Shown: positions 1 through 8,370 of the stretch, piece after piece
How the letters are laid out: each line of letters opens with the position of its first letter
Numbering within the stretch: position 1 is the stretch's first letter
From: Verrucomicrobiales bacterium
Lineage (GTDB): Bacteria; Verrucomicrobiota; Verrucomicrobiia; Limisphaerales; F1-12-MAGs170
Length of the DNA stretch: 39,967 nucleotides
Assembly: GCA_005777315.1 (NCBI GenBank)
Contig: SXMN01000299.1
Location: 1-39,967 of the forward strand
Reading direction: 5' to 3'
Program-made: the position numbers and the translations under genes
The notes under the pieces: model-generated
Database searches by the model: none
What the model saw: the letters and a program-made list of their open reading frames with translations, nothing else
What the model was told of the DNA's origin: nothing

Positions 1-222
1 CTGGATGCGGTTGAAAGACAGGTCCAGTACTTCGCTGAGAGTTCGGACGAGCAGTGTCTTGCCGAGCCCGGGAACGCCTTCGAGCAGGATGTGGCCCCCG
101 GCGAACAACGAAATAAGGGTGCCCTCGACGATTTCATCGTGGCCGACAATAACCTTGCCGATTTCGTCGCGGAGCGTGGAGTAGGTTTGGCGAAAGGATT
201 GAATTTGGGTTTCGGTGTTCAT
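1..222 (-). CDS. MoxR-type AAA+ ATPase, N-terminal part (runs off the left edge)
   Basis: The first 74 codons read on the minus strand from the ATG at 222 and stay open to the edge. The protein begins MNTETQIQSFRQ and carries the Walker A motif GVPGLGKT, preceded by VIVGHDEIVEGTL and AGGHILLEG. This is the standard opening of MoxR ATPases, which act as chaperones for assembly of metal- or VWA-domain protein complexes. Walker B, sensor motifs and the C-terminal lid lie outside the window. The gene follows the 645-residue membrane protein by 82 bases on the same strand. In Verrucomicrobia and Planctomycetes MoxR is typically grouped with DUF58, VWA and membrane proteins, so the two are probably one operon. 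Family identity is secure; the client is unknown. Confidence 0.93.
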   Translation of the reverse strand, partial: MNTETQIQSFRQTYSTLRDEIGKVIVGHDEIVEGTLISLFAGGHILLEGVPGLGKTLLVRTLSEVLDLSFNRIQ

Positions 223-304
223 GAAACGATTGAGTTGTTGAACGGATAAATCATCAAAGAATTTTCCAGTCCTTTTCGTTGGGCGCGCCTCGAACCTGAG
301 CCGC

Positions 305-2242
305 CTATTTCTTCAAATCATCGAAGTAATCACGCACGGCGCCGCGATAGGCGCGAGGCACCTGCTCCTGGCTGAGGGCGCTTTGCGCCGCACTTTGCGC
401 AGCGGTGGAAGCCTCCTCGACCTGCACCCGGCTCATGCCTTTGATGCTCACTCCCTTGAGGGTGATGCTCGGCATGGGACCACCAGGCTTGATCTGGCCT
501 TTGATCTTTGTGGGAGCAAGATTGTCAGCAAGCTGCGCGTCTCCACGATCCGCGATGCCACGAGGATCTTCATCCTCGCGGACGACACCTGAGTTGTCCC
601 ACCGATCCTTGATGTCATTGATATCCATGAGGCGGCCTTCGTTCTCAGCCCAGGTGCCAACTCCGCTTCCAATTCCACCACCCCTGCCGGCTCGTGGTTG
701 TGACTTCGACTGGCTCCAGGACTGGCCGTTGGCGATGGCCATCTGCGCCTGTTGAAGGGCGTCCAACGAGGCCATCATGGACTGAGCATCGCCCATTTCC
801 TTCATGAGGGTCTGCAATTCACTGGCAGCTTCATTGAGATCCCTGGCGGCCTCACTCTTTTGTCCGATATCCATTTTCTGAGATGCCTGCTTGAGGAGCT
901 GCGAGACTTTTCCGTACTGGCTGGCGGGATGGACGGCGCGGCCGATCTCCTCGGAAAGGCGTTTGAGCTCTTCCGAATCGAGACCTGCTTTCTTCAGCAT
1001 TTCTGCCATTCGACTCAGAGTGGACTGGGCCGCTTCGGCCTGTCCCAATTCGAGCTGCTCGGGTAAATCCTTGCCGACCTTGTCAGCCTGAGCCTGGAGT
1101 TCCTGGAGGGCTTTTGCCATTGCCTGCAACTTCTCGAGTTCGATCTCGGTGGTCTTCAAATCGCGCACCAACTGGTCCGTCTGGCTGGCTGCCAGCGCGG
1201 CGATGGCCTCTTCGAGAGCGGGAAGTGAAAGCCCCATGTCGGTGGCCTGGCGCGAAAGATTGGAGAGTGTCTGGGTGAGTTTTTCCGCAGCCTCCGCACC
1301 GCCCGGCGAATCTTTGTCCGGCATGTTCGCCGCAGTTTCCCGAGCGCTTTGGACATCCTTCTTGAACTTGTCCAGAGCGTTGGGATCTTTCGCTTGATCA
1401 CTCAGAGCCTTCTGGAGCGAATCGATCTGCTTCTGCAGTTCGGCGGAACCGGGTGTCCCTCCACGTTCGACGCTTCGCGCGGCTTTCTCCATGGATTGAA
1501 AGGCCGGATTCCTGCCAAGCTCGCGCATTTGTTCCTTCAGCTTCTCGGCGACGCTCGACAAATCCTTCAGCGCTTCGGCGCGGGTAAGCTGGGCTTTCGC
1601 AAGATGATCACCGAGTTCAGCGACGCTTTCGAGGGACTGGCGCGTGGTTTCGAGCGCGGGTGGACGCGCTTCGAGATTTCGTCGGGCGAGTTCGAGAAGA
1701 CGCTGGCCGCTCTCTTTCATGGCGGCAGTATCCCGACTGCGTTGAACGAACTTTTGCGTTCTGTATTCCGGAACAAAGCCAAGGCCCGCCGCAACCACCA
1801 GCACAAGAACGCTCCATCGGGCCGCAGCGGGAAGCCGCCAGGGCAGGAGCTGAGAGGGATTGACTTCTGGAAGGCGTTGAGCTGCGTCGGTGACAACAAG
1901 AGCCTTCCACTCTTCCGCGGCCGTGCCGTGTGAAATTTCCAGGGCCGTGCTAAGGCGTTCCTTTAGTCCCTGTCGAGAATCGAGCCAGCGTGCCGCCTGC
2001 GCCAGGGAGAATTTCCGCGACCACCCGACGATGAAGCCGACGGCCATCGAGAGCCCGGCGAACACCCCCGCGAGGCCAAGTGTGCCAATTGGAACGGGTG
2101 CCACCTTGTAGAGAGCCAGAGCCGCCAGCCAGGCAATTGCGCCAACAAGGAAACCCTGCCAAAGTCCGCGCCAACCCTGTTGCATGCGTCGGCGACTCGC
2201 CGTGCGTTGCAGCAACTCCTCGATGGCTTGCAGATCGCTCAT
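305..2242 (-). CDS. membrane-anchored coiled-coil protein of a MoxR operon
   Basis: 645 residues. The N-terminus holds two adjacent hydrophobic segments (about residues 28-50 and 53-73) and a third near 140-158. The remainder is charged and helix-rich: residues 170-480 are full of Leu/Ala heptads with Glu, Lys and Gln (for example LREL, KLKEQMRELG, LQKQIDSLQKAL), consistent with a long coiled coil. A Gly/Ser-rich patch (GRGGGIGSGVG) and a hydrophilic C-terminal tail follow. The architecture recalls the large DUF4175-like membrane proteins that accompany MoxR/DUF58/VWA genes, but no catalytic motif is visible. It is followed by moxR on the same strand, so a structural or client role for that ATPase is inferred. 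The start at 2242 puts a basic stretch (RRRMQQGWRG) before the first helix. Confidence 0.8.
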   Translation of the reverse strand: MSDLQAIEELLQRTASRRRMQQGWRGLWQGFLVGAIAWLAALALYKVAPVPIGTLGLAGVFAGLSMAVGFIVGWSRKFSLAQAARWLDSRQGLKERLSTALEISHGTAAEEWKALVVTDAAQRLPEVNPSQLLPWRLPAAARWSVLVLVVAAGLGFVPEYRTQKFVQRSRDTAAMKESGQRLLELARRNLEARPPALETTRQSLESVAELGDHLAKAQLTRAEALKDLSSVAEKLKEQMRELGRNPAFQSMEKAARSVERGGTPGSAELQKQIDSLQKALSDQAKDPNALDKFKKDVQSARETAANMPDKDSPGGAEAAEKLTQTLSNLSRQATDMGLSLPALEEAIAALAASQTDQLVRDLKTTEIELEKLQAMAKALQELQAQADKVGKDLPEQLELGQAEAAQSTLSRMAEMLKKAGLDSEELKRLSEEIGRAVHPASQYGKVSQLLKQASQKMDIGQKSEAARDLNEAASELQTLMKEMGDAQSMMASLDALQQAQMAIANGQSWSQSKSQPRAGRGGGIGSGVGTWAENEGRLMDINDIKDRWDNSGVVREDEDPRGIADRGDAQLADNLAPTKIKGQIKPGGPMPSITLKGVSIKGMSRVQVEEASTAAQSAAQSALSQEQVPRAYRGAVRDYFDDLKK

Positions 2243-2389
2243 AGCTTGTGGCTCATATTGGGATTACCAAACCGGGATTTGCGAGGGCAAACTGGTCGAT
2301 TTGGATCATGAGTTCCTTCATCAGCACAAAGTATAGACCGGCTGCCTTTGAAAGAGTTTCGCACATGTCACAGTTCCCCCTATGCGGTG

Positions 2390-2635
2390 CTATTGGCGCT
2401 CATACTCGCCCTTGCCCACTTTCTTCAAGACGGTGAATCCGGACTTTTTGGCGTCGGAGATTGAGAGCGGCTTGAGTTTGGTCGGTGAGCTCACCGGCGA
2501 GAAAACGCGCCTGACCGGCTTTTTGCACGCGGGGCACTCTTTCAAGTCACGCCGCTCACTGGGCCGACGAAGCGTAAATCGCCCTCCACAGACCACGCAG
2601 CCGCCCTCGCACAATTCGTATTCGTAAAGTGGCAT
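2390..2635 (-). CDS. FmdB-family zinc-ribbon protein
   Basis: 81 residues starting MPLYEYEL, the hallmark opening of the FmdB/CxxC_CXXC_SSSS family of small zinc ribbons. Two Cys pairs are present: C-EGG-C-VV-C near residues 9-16 and CPAC around 35-38. A basic tail ends KKVGKGEYERQ. FmdB was named as a putative regulator of formamidase, but the family is widespread and its molecular role is not settled. It lies just downstream of the small membrane protein and the CobW-type metallochaperone on the same strand, so a link to metal handling is possible but inferred only from position. Length is normal for the family. Confidence 0.88.
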   Translation of the reverse strand: MPLYEYELCEGGCVVCGGRFTLRRPSERRDLKECPACKKPVRRVFSPVSSPTKLKPLSISDAKKSGFTVLKKVGKGEYERQ

Positions 2636-2674
2636 GATGTTGTGCGCACAAAGTCGATTTCCCGGAGCGGGAAG

Positions 2675-3028
2675 TCAAGAAGGGGGCTTAAAAGAATCGG
2701 AGGGGGCTGGCACCGGGAGTCGAGGTACTTCGGTCCGCTCGTAGTGGCGGGCAAACCACACAAAAGCAACGTGTGCCAGCAGGATCACAATGGTAATCCA
2801 TTGCTCTAGCGTTACCTCCTGCAACCGCTGAAATAGCGTGAGCCCCTTCCGCGATGCTGAACGCTCCAGCAGGATGATCCAGATGGCTCCGAATGACGGG
2901 AAAATCCAGAGGATCGACAGCATTCTAAAGAGATTCGCGCGTGGCTTGATCGGTCGAATGACCTCGGGAACCTCCGAACCGCTCATCTTTGAACACGGTG
3001 ACGCGGACTTACTTTGCGATGCAGGCAT
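2675..3028 (-). CDS. small two-helix membrane protein, function unknown
   Basis: 117 residues with two hydrophobic segments (MLSILWIFPSFGAIWIILLE and WITIVILLAHVAFVWFARHY) separated by a basic loop, and a Pro-rich C-terminus. No family was recognised. I chose the start at 3028 because a GAAGG ribosome-binding sequence sits 5 bases before it. The next Met, at 2986, has no such sequence. With this start the gene overlaps the end of the CobW gene by 20 bases, which suggests translational coupling. It is therefore probably co-expressed with the metallochaperone, but nothing in the protein itself (no His/Cys/Asp clusters in the helices) points to metal transport. Confidence 0.6.
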   Translation of the reverse strand: MPASQSKSASPCSKMSGSEVPEVIRPIKPRANLFRMLSILWIFPSFGAIWIILLERSASRKGLTLFQRLQEVTLEQWITIVILLAHVAFVWFARHYERTEVPRLPVPAPSDSFKPPS

Positions 3029-4040
3029 CGAAACCTTCGCGTATCTTTGTTTCGTTCAAATCCTTCCCAATGAATACGAGCTGGCTTTCGCGCTTCTCTC
3101 CGACATTCCACAAGCGGTCGGGCGCGGACTCGAACATCATCTGAACTCCATGAAAGACGACGCGCTTCGCCTGCCCTTTGATGTGAAGTATCCCCTTGCT
3201 GCGATAAATTGTTGGTCCGAGCGTGTTGATCACTTCGCCCAGCCATTGCTCGAGCTTTGGAAGATCCAACGGGCGCTCTTCCCGAAAATAGATCGAAGTC
3301 ACGCTGTCGTCATGGTGGTGGTGCTTGTGATCTTCCTCACGATGCATGCGGTGGTCACCAGAGGCAGGGGCGTGGTCGCGGCGCGCGGTGAGGTCGATCT
3401 TTCTCGCTCCGGGAACCACAAAAGGGGCCGAGATCTGGCGTGCTTTGATGTTTAGAATTTCCCCGAATTCGATCTCCGATCCTTGGGTCCGGTGGATTCG
3501 AGCAAGTGAGTTCATCCGGCGGATCCGGTCTTCGACCCGATCCAGATTCTCCTGGTCAACGAGGTCCGTCTTGTTCAGGAGGATCACATCGGCAAAGGCA
3601 ATCTGAGCACTGGCTTCAACGGAGTCTGAAAGTTCCTTTTCCAGGTGCCTGGCGTCCGCAACAGTGACGACGGCGTCAAGCCGGAGTTTGTCCGCGAGAT
3701 CCTTCATCCCAAAAGTTTGCGCAACGGGTCCCGGATCAGCCAGGCCTGTGGTCTCGATCAACACATAATCGAAACGCTTTTGTTTCTGGAACAAGTTGGT
3801 CAGGCACTTGATGAGGTCGGCGCGGACACGGCAGCAAAGACAGCCGTTTGAGAGTTCAATGATCTCCTCGTCAGCGCCGATGACCAGTTGATTGTCGATG
3901 CTGATGGCTCCGAATTCGTTGATGATGATGGCGCACTTGTAACCATGATTCTGCGAGAGAAGACGGTTAAGCAGGGTGGTCTTGCCCGCTCCGAGAAAAC
4001 CAGTCAGGACGGTTGCTGGAATGAGTTCTTTTTGCTTCAT
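3009..4040 (-). CDS. CobW/COG0523 family GTPase (zinc metallochaperone type)
   Basis: 343 residues from the ATG at 4040 (MKQKELIPATVLTGFLGAGKT). The reading frame is open for 17 more codons upstream, but those residues do not look like the family. Visible motifs are Walker A GFLGAGKT (14-21), the metal-binding GCLCC motif (66-70), the G3E signature (IETTGLADP) and the guanine-specificity NKTD. A His-rich linker follows (HRMHREEDHKHHHHDD), then the CobW C-terminal domain (YRSKGILHIKG). COG0523 proteins are GTP-driven metallochaperones; those with CxCC and a His-rich loop generally deliver zinc, some cobalt. No cobalamin genes are nearby, so a zinc role is more likely than CobW proper. I saw no convincing Zur operator upstream. 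Confidence 0.92.
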   Translation of the reverse strand: MKQKELIPATVLTGFLGAGKTTLLNRLLSQNHGYKCAIIINEFGAISIDNQLVIGADEEIIELSNGCLCCRVRADLIKCLTNLFQKQKRFDYVLIETTGLADPGPVAQTFGMKDLADKLRLDAVVTVADARHLEKELSDSVEASAQIAFADVILLNKTDLVDQENLDRVEDRIRRMNSLARIHRTQGSEIEFGEILNIKARQISAPFVVPGARKIDLTARRDHAPASGDHRMHREEDHKHHHHDDSVTSIYFREERPLDLPKLEQWLGEVINTLGPTIYRSKGILHIKGQAKRVVFHGVQMMFESAPDRLWNVGEKRESQLVFIGKDLNETKIREGFDACIAK

Positions 4041-4358
4041 GATCGGCTGCTCGGGGTGTGAAAGTCGGCAGTGCGTTGAACTTGAGCGCACAGCTGCCGA
4101 CTGCCCCGGCTTCTGAGAACATGTTCGAGATTGCCCGGGCCCAAGTCCAGATCAATGCGGCCAGACGGCACCTTCATCGAAGTACTTCAAAGAATGCGCG
4201 CGAGAAATACAAATCCCCGAGGCGGCTATCCCATGGTTCACTCTTTATCCACCTCGTTTCTTTCGGCTCATCCAACTCAACGATTCAGCTTCCAGGAGCA
4301 CGTGCGGCAATGACACGCTTCCGTTGCGCTCGTTAAGTCCTTCGTTTAGGTTCGACAC
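4041..4358. other. intergenic, divergent promoter region
   Basis: About 318 bases between the divergent CobW and LysM-lipoprotein genes. It must hold both promoters. I see no strong inverted repeat, no terminator and no convincing short gene here. Confidence 0.5.
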
Positions 4359-5279
4359 ATGAATTTGATTTTCGCTGCAAGCCGCTGGTTTGGGCCGGCA
4401 TTGCTGGGTCTGATGCTCGTTGGCTGCAATGTTTTCAGCGGAAACAACGCATCCGACGAACAAAAGGAAGCACACTTTCAGACCGGCAAAAGCCGCGTGC
4501 AGGGACGTGACTACAAGGGGGCTGCGGAGGCATTCAAGAAAGCCATTGAAGTCAATCCTCAGTCCGCTTCGGCCCATCTCGAATTGGGCCTGCTTTACGC
4601 CGATAAACTCAACGAAAACCCTGCGAGCGAGGACGAGCGGGACCGCTACTACGCATCGGGGATCTATCACCTGGAGAATTACCTGCATCTTAGTCCCAAT
4701 CCCGTGCTGGGAGACCGTGTGCGACAGCAGATAAGCGCCTGCAAGCTTGAGCTGGCTAGAACGGTGTCCTTCACACAATTTTCAAGCACAGTGCAAACCG
4801 AGCTCGAACGCCTGCATCGCACCAATGCCACTCAGCGCACGCAGATCGAACAACTCAGAGTTGAAATGGCACAGCAGGCTTTCGCTCACTCGAACCGTGT
4901 TGCGGCTCTCCAGGCCGAATGCGCCGCAGCATTGAACGCCAGACAGGCGGCTTCGCAGGGCAGTACTCCGCCCGCCGGCGATCCGGCACCGAGCCAGAAA
5001 GCACCCTCTTCCTCGACGTCCCCTCCTGCACCAGGCAGTGGCCAGATCGGAAAACAGGGCGGACAAACAATAAAGCCCTCCGTTCAGCAAAATTCCCGCC
5101 CGGCGTCCCCTTTGAGCGGGTCGCCACGCATCCACAAAGTCCAGCAAGGCGAGACTCCAGCCAGCATTGCACGCAAATATGGCGTCTCGCTCCCGGCGCT
5201 ACAGACTGCTAATCCAAGCCTGGAGCCGCGTCGTATGCGAGTGGGGCAGGTCATCAACATCCCCGGCTCGAAGAACTGA
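4359..5279 (+). CDS. TPR and LysM domain lipoprotein
   Basis: 306 residues. A signal peptide ends in the lipobox LVGC, so Cys23 would be lipidated and the protein anchored in an envelope membrane. Residues 35-95 form tetratricopeptide-like helices (QTGKSRVQGRDYKGAAEAFK, then SASAHLELGLLYADKL). A helical, Gln-rich stretch (130-190) follows, then a Pro/Ser/Gly-rich flexible linker (195-255). The last 50 residues are a LysM peptidoglycan-binding motif (HKVQQGETPASIARKYGVSL...VGQVINIPG). Such proteins typically tether to the cell wall and scaffold envelope complexes. It is monocistronic here and divergent from the CobW gene. No catalytic domain is present. Confidence 0.9.
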   Translation: MNLIFAASRWFGPALLGLMLVGCNVFSGNNASDEQKEAHFQTGKSRVQGRDYKGAAEAFKKAIEVNPQSASAHLELGLLYADKLNENPASEDERDRYYASGIYHLENYLHLSPNPVLGDRVRQQISACKLELARTVSFTQFSSTVQTELERLHRTNATQRTQIEQLRVEMAQQAFAHSNRVAALQAECAAALNARQAASQGSTPPAGDPAPSQKAPSSSTSPPAPGSGQIGKQGGQTIKPSVQQNSRPASPLSGSPRIHKVQQGETPASIARKYGVSLPALQTANPSLEPRRMRVGQVINIPGSKN

Positions 5280-5508
5280 ATCCATCAGCCGTCCTCCGCG
5301 AATCGGCGGGTGTCGATTCGCCTGCCATCCAGTGCCAGGTTGTGAGGGGTTCAAAAGGCACCATAGAATCCTCAAGGCTCTGTCACAATCCGCGGCCCGC
5401 GATGAGCAATTTTTGCAAAGCGCTCTGGCGGTCCCGTCGCCTTACATCTCCAAGCAATCCTTCACTGCAAGCACTCACCATGAGTGTCGCGACTTGAAGG
5501 CCAGACAT

Positions 5509-5574
5509 GAACCACGAATGCACAAGCACGCCAAGGCCGGATGGCTTTTCCGAGTTGTCGTGCCTTCATGGTTT
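5509..5574. repeat. imperfect inverted repeat of the AACCACGAATGCAC type
   Basis: Arms 5509-5523 and 5560-5574 pair at 12 of 15 positions around a 36-base centre, which itself contains a short GCC/GGC pairing. The arm resembles the AACCACGAAT-type repeats commonly scattered between genes in environmental Verrucomicrobia. The rest of the 312-base gap 5280-5591 shows no gene. The element ends shortly before the GYD gene and could also act on its expression. Confidence 0.4.
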
Positions 5575-5591
5575 TCACACCAAAGAACCAA

Positions 5592-5876
5592 ATGCCCCGC
5601 TACATCGCTCTCCTGAAATTCACCGAACAAGGCGCCAAAAACATTAAGAAGTCCACCGCTCGTGCCCATAACTTCGACAAGCTGGCCACCAAATCTGGCG
5701 TCACTGTCGATGGCCAATACTGGACGATGGGTCGTTATGACGGCGTGCTCATCGTCAGTGCCCCCAATGAGAAGAAAGTGCTGCACCTCCTCACTGAACT
5801 TGCCGCTTTCGGCAATGTGCGCACCGAGACGATGCAGGCGTTCGTGGATTCCGAATTTGATCAGATCGCGAAATGA
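5592..5876 (+). CDS. GYD-domain protein
   Basis: 94 residues from MPRYIALLKFTEQG. The frame is open 17 codons further upstream, but that extension is not family-like. The pattern MPxYIxLLKFTEQGxxxIKxS, a central Gly-Gln-Tyr-Trp strand and GRYDGVLIVSAPNEK match the GYD family (PF08734). These are small ferredoxin-like alpha/beta barrel proteins of unknown biochemical role that often form homodimers. Length is typical. It converges on the WYL regulator with 29 bases between the two genes. No function beyond the family is claimed. Confidence 0.85.
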   Translation: MPRYIALLKFTEQGAKNIKKSTARAHNFDKLATKSGVTVDGQYWTMGRYDGVLIVSAPNEKKVLHLLTELAAFGNVRTETMQAFVDSEFDQIAK

Positions 5877-5905
5877 GTCCGGAAACGCATCTCCTGCCTG
5901 TCAGT

Positions 5906-6925
5906 CTAACCAGATGAGCCGGGCGCGACGGTGTAATTCCCGAGCATCGTCGCGGCTGCCTGACGGATTCCTTCGACGAGCTGCGGAGGTTCGAGAACCA
6001 CGGCATTGCCGGCCCAACCAAGAACCCAGCGTTGGATCTCGACAAGGCTCGATAGTTTCAGGCGCAGTTCGACACTGCCATCGGGAAGTTCCACGAGCTG
6101 CTGCGACGGGTGCCACTTCTTCTCCCGGATGTAGTCAGCCACCAGCTCGTCGAAGCGAATCCTGATCGAGTATTCACCCGGTCCTGCATGGACGCCAAAG
6201 CTGTCGCGGAGCCGCTTCTGGAGTGAGAATTTCTGGGGGCGAATGAATGTCTCTCCAGTCGGTGTGATCTCCTGGATTCGGGCAGGTGCGAAGGTTCTGA
6301 CGTCATTCCGCAGGTGATCGAACGCGAAGAGGAACCATTCACCGTTGATGTTAGCCAGATGATAGGGATCGACGGTGCGACTTTCGGCGCCTGTCTGGCC
6401 GGGCTTGCGGTAGATGAGCTGCAATTGCTGCCGGCAGGCAGTGGCCCTGGCAAGTTTGTCGAAGATTTCCAGGTCCAGGATCGGCTCGGCGCTGGTACGA
6501 AAGGAAATCGATTGCTCCCACTCGGCCAGGTTGAGCGAGACGGTTTCGGGCAGGGAATCCGCCATCTTGCGGAACGCGCTGACGAGAGGTTTTTCGAAGT
6601 TGGTGCCGCGATACTGCTGCAGGGCTTTTTCAGCCACGAGCAACGCGAAGAGCTCGCCCTCGGTGATCTGCAAGGTGGGAAAACTTCCGACCTCCTGAGT
6701 GTAATGGAAACCGTTCCGTGACGCATCATAAGCAACCGGCAGGTCGAGACGGTCCCGCATGAACTCGATGTCCCGATAAATCGACTTCGTGCTTACTTCC
6801 AAATCCTTCGCGAGCTGCGACGCATTCGGATAATCCCCGGTTTGCAGTGCCTGATGGATGCGCAACATCCTTTCAATGAGCGGACGACTCTTCCGGCTCG
6901 GTGCGCTGGCTGGCTTGCTGGGCAT
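5906..6925 (-). CDS. WYL-domain transcriptional regulator (YafY-like)
   Basis: 339 residues. The N-terminus (about 16-75) is a DeoR/HTH_11-type winged helix: IERMLRIHQALQTGDYPNAS, then LAKDLEVSTKSIYRDIEFMR. The WYL domain spans about 155-225 (QLIYRKPGQ..., DPYHLANINGEWFLFAFDH, RTFAPARI), followed by the WCX C-terminal extension (SIRIRFDELVADYIREKKWH, then SLVEIQRWVLGWAG). WYL proteins bind DNA and sense nucleic-acid or nucleotide ligands, and many regulate DNA repair or defence genes. Its own upstream region contains the rho terminator at 6934-6976, so it starts from a short separate promoter region of about 80 bases. Targets are unknown. Confidence 0.92.
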   Translation of the reverse strand: MPSKPASAPSRKSRPLIERMLRIHQALQTGDYPNASQLAKDLEVSTKSIYRDIEFMRDRLDLPVAYDASRNGFHYTQEVGSFPTLQITEGELFALLVAEKALQQYRGTNFEKPLVSAFRKMADSLPETVSLNLAEWEQSISFRTSAEPILDLEIFDKLARATACRQQLQLIYRKPGQTGAESRTVDPYHLANINGEWFLFAFDHLRNDVRTFAPARIQEITPTGETFIRPQKFSLQKRLRDSFGVHAGPGEYSIRIRFDELVADYIREKKWHPSQQLVELPDGSVELRLKLSSLVEIQRWVLGWAGNAVVLEPPQLVEGIRQAAATMLGNYTVAPGSSG

Positions 6926-6933
6926 GGTTGATG

Positions 6934-6976
6934 AAAACGGAAAAGGTCACAGGAGCATCAGCTCGCTGTGACCTTT
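6934..6976 (-). terminator. intrinsic terminator of rho
   Basis: On the minus strand, 30 bases after the rho stop codon, an 11-bp perfect stem (AAAGGTCACAG with CTGTGACCTTT, 6942-6952 and 6966-6976) continues into GAGC/GCTC with one bulged base and an ATCA loop. It is followed on the minus strand by TTTTCCGTTTT. A strong hairpin plus a broken T-tract in the right place and direction supports a factor-independent terminator ending the rho transcript. Confidence 0.8.
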
Positions 6977-7006
6977 CAAATTCGGGATAACGGTGGCTTG
7001 CGCCGG

Positions 7007-8131
7007 TCAGAGGAGCTTGCTCAACAGTTCCTCGTTGGTCTTGTGCTTCTTCAGAGCAGCGACGAGCGTCTCCATCGCTTCTACAGGATTGAGATCCACC
7101 ATTGTGCGTCGGAGCTTTCGGATCGGTTCGATCTGGTGCTTGAGAAAGAGCTTCTCTTCCTTCCGCGTGCCGCTCTTTGGAATATCGATCGCCGGGAACA
7201 GCCGCCGGTCGGAGAGCTTCCGGTCCAGAATGAGTTCCATGTTGCCGGTGCCCTTGAACTCCTGGAAAATCAGCTCGTCCATCCGGGATCCTGTGTCCAC
7301 GAGCGCCGTGGCGAGAATGGTCAGAGAGCCGCCTTCTTCGATCTTGCGCGCGGAAGCGAACATTTTTCGCGGGATCTCCAATGCGCGCGCATCCACACCG
7401 CCGGTCATGGTGCGTCCGCTTCCACCATGCACGCTGTTGTAGGCGCGTGCCACGCGTGTGATTGAATCCAGGAGCACCAACACGTCCTTTCGAGTTTCCA
7501 CCATGCGGCGGCAACGCTCGATCATGAACCGGGACAGACGCACATGCGTTTCGAGATCCATGTCGTTTGACGACGCGACGACCTCGGCTTTCACTGAACG
7601 TTGGAAATCGGTCACCTCCTCCGGCCGTTCATCGATCAACAGCACCAGCACATGTACTTCCGGATGGTTGGTGGTAACGGCATTGGCAATCTGCTTGAGG
7701 ATGGTGGTCTTGCCCGTCCTCGGAGGCGCGACGATCAAACCACGGGTTCCCTTGCCAATGGGAGTCACGAGGTCAATGATCCGTGTCTCAATCAACTCCG
7801 GCGCTGTTTCCAGCCTGAATTTTTCCGTCGGATCGATCGTGGTCAGATTCTCAATCCGCATCGTCTTTGTGTAGTCCACGAACGCCATGCCGTTGACGGA
7901 ATACACTTCTTTGAGCTGCGGGCTTGTGCCGCGGTGCGGAGGTTGCGTAGGCCCCTCGACCAGACATCCTTCCCGAAGAAAGCACTTCTTGATGGTGTCG
8001 GGAGTGACGAAAATATCAACGGGCTTGGGCTGAAAATGATGCTCCGCAGACCGCAAAAAACCGAAGCCTTTTTCAGAAATCTCAAGGTACCCTGACCCGA
8101 CCTCCTGGATCCCGCTGGCCGAATTACTCAT
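7007..8131 (-). CDS. rho: transcription termination factor Rho
   Basis: 374 residues. The cold-shock-like RNA-binding domain opens at residue 12 (GSGYLEISEKGFGFLRS). Walker A is APPRTGKT (135-142) and Walker B lies in DVLVLLDSI. The Q-loop and R-loop region is intact (GGVDARALEIPRKMFASARK, then DTGSRMDELIFQEFKGTGNM and DRRLFPAIDI). Rho is the hexameric RNA-dependent ATPase that ends untranslated or unproductive transcripts. The N-terminal Rho_N helix bundle (about 45 residues in E. coli Rho) is absent. A TGA stop lies in frame just upstream of the ATG, so it cannot be recovered by an earlier start. An intrinsic terminator follows the gene, so rho's own transcript does not depend on Rho for its end. 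Confidence 0.96.
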   Translation of the reverse strand: MSNSASGIQEVGSGYLEISEKGFGFLRSAEHHFQPKPVDIFVTPDTIKKCFLREGCLVEGPTQPPHRGTSPQLKEVYSVNGMAFVDYTKTMRIENLTTIDPTEKFRLETAPELIETRIIDLVTPIGKGTRGLIVAPPRTGKTTILKQIANAVTTNHPEVHVLVLLIDERPEEVTDFQRSVKAEVVASSNDMDLETHVRLSRFMIERCRRMVETRKDVLVLLDSITRVARAYNSVHGGSGRTMTGGVDARALEIPRKMFASARKIEEGGSLTILATALVDTGSRMDELIFQEFKGTGNMELILDRKLSDRRLFPAIDIPKSGTRKEEKLFLKHQIEPIRKLRRTMVDLNPVEAMETLVAALKKHKTNEELLSKLL

Positions 8132-8370
8132 AGTTCAATCCAATAATGTGTGTCCGAAGGGTCTGTCCCAAGACATCGCCGCGTAAAACGCCCGGAAACT
8201 TTGAATTAGGGAGAACCGACGGCCCGAAGCTCTGTTCTGGGCACTGTCAGTTAGACCTGTGACAGCGGTTATCTAAGCGCAATTCCGGGCAGGCGCAACT
8301 AATTTTTTCCTCGTGCCGGAGCCCTTTTTCATCTTTTCCCTTCTCCACGCGTGCCAGTAACTTCAACGGC

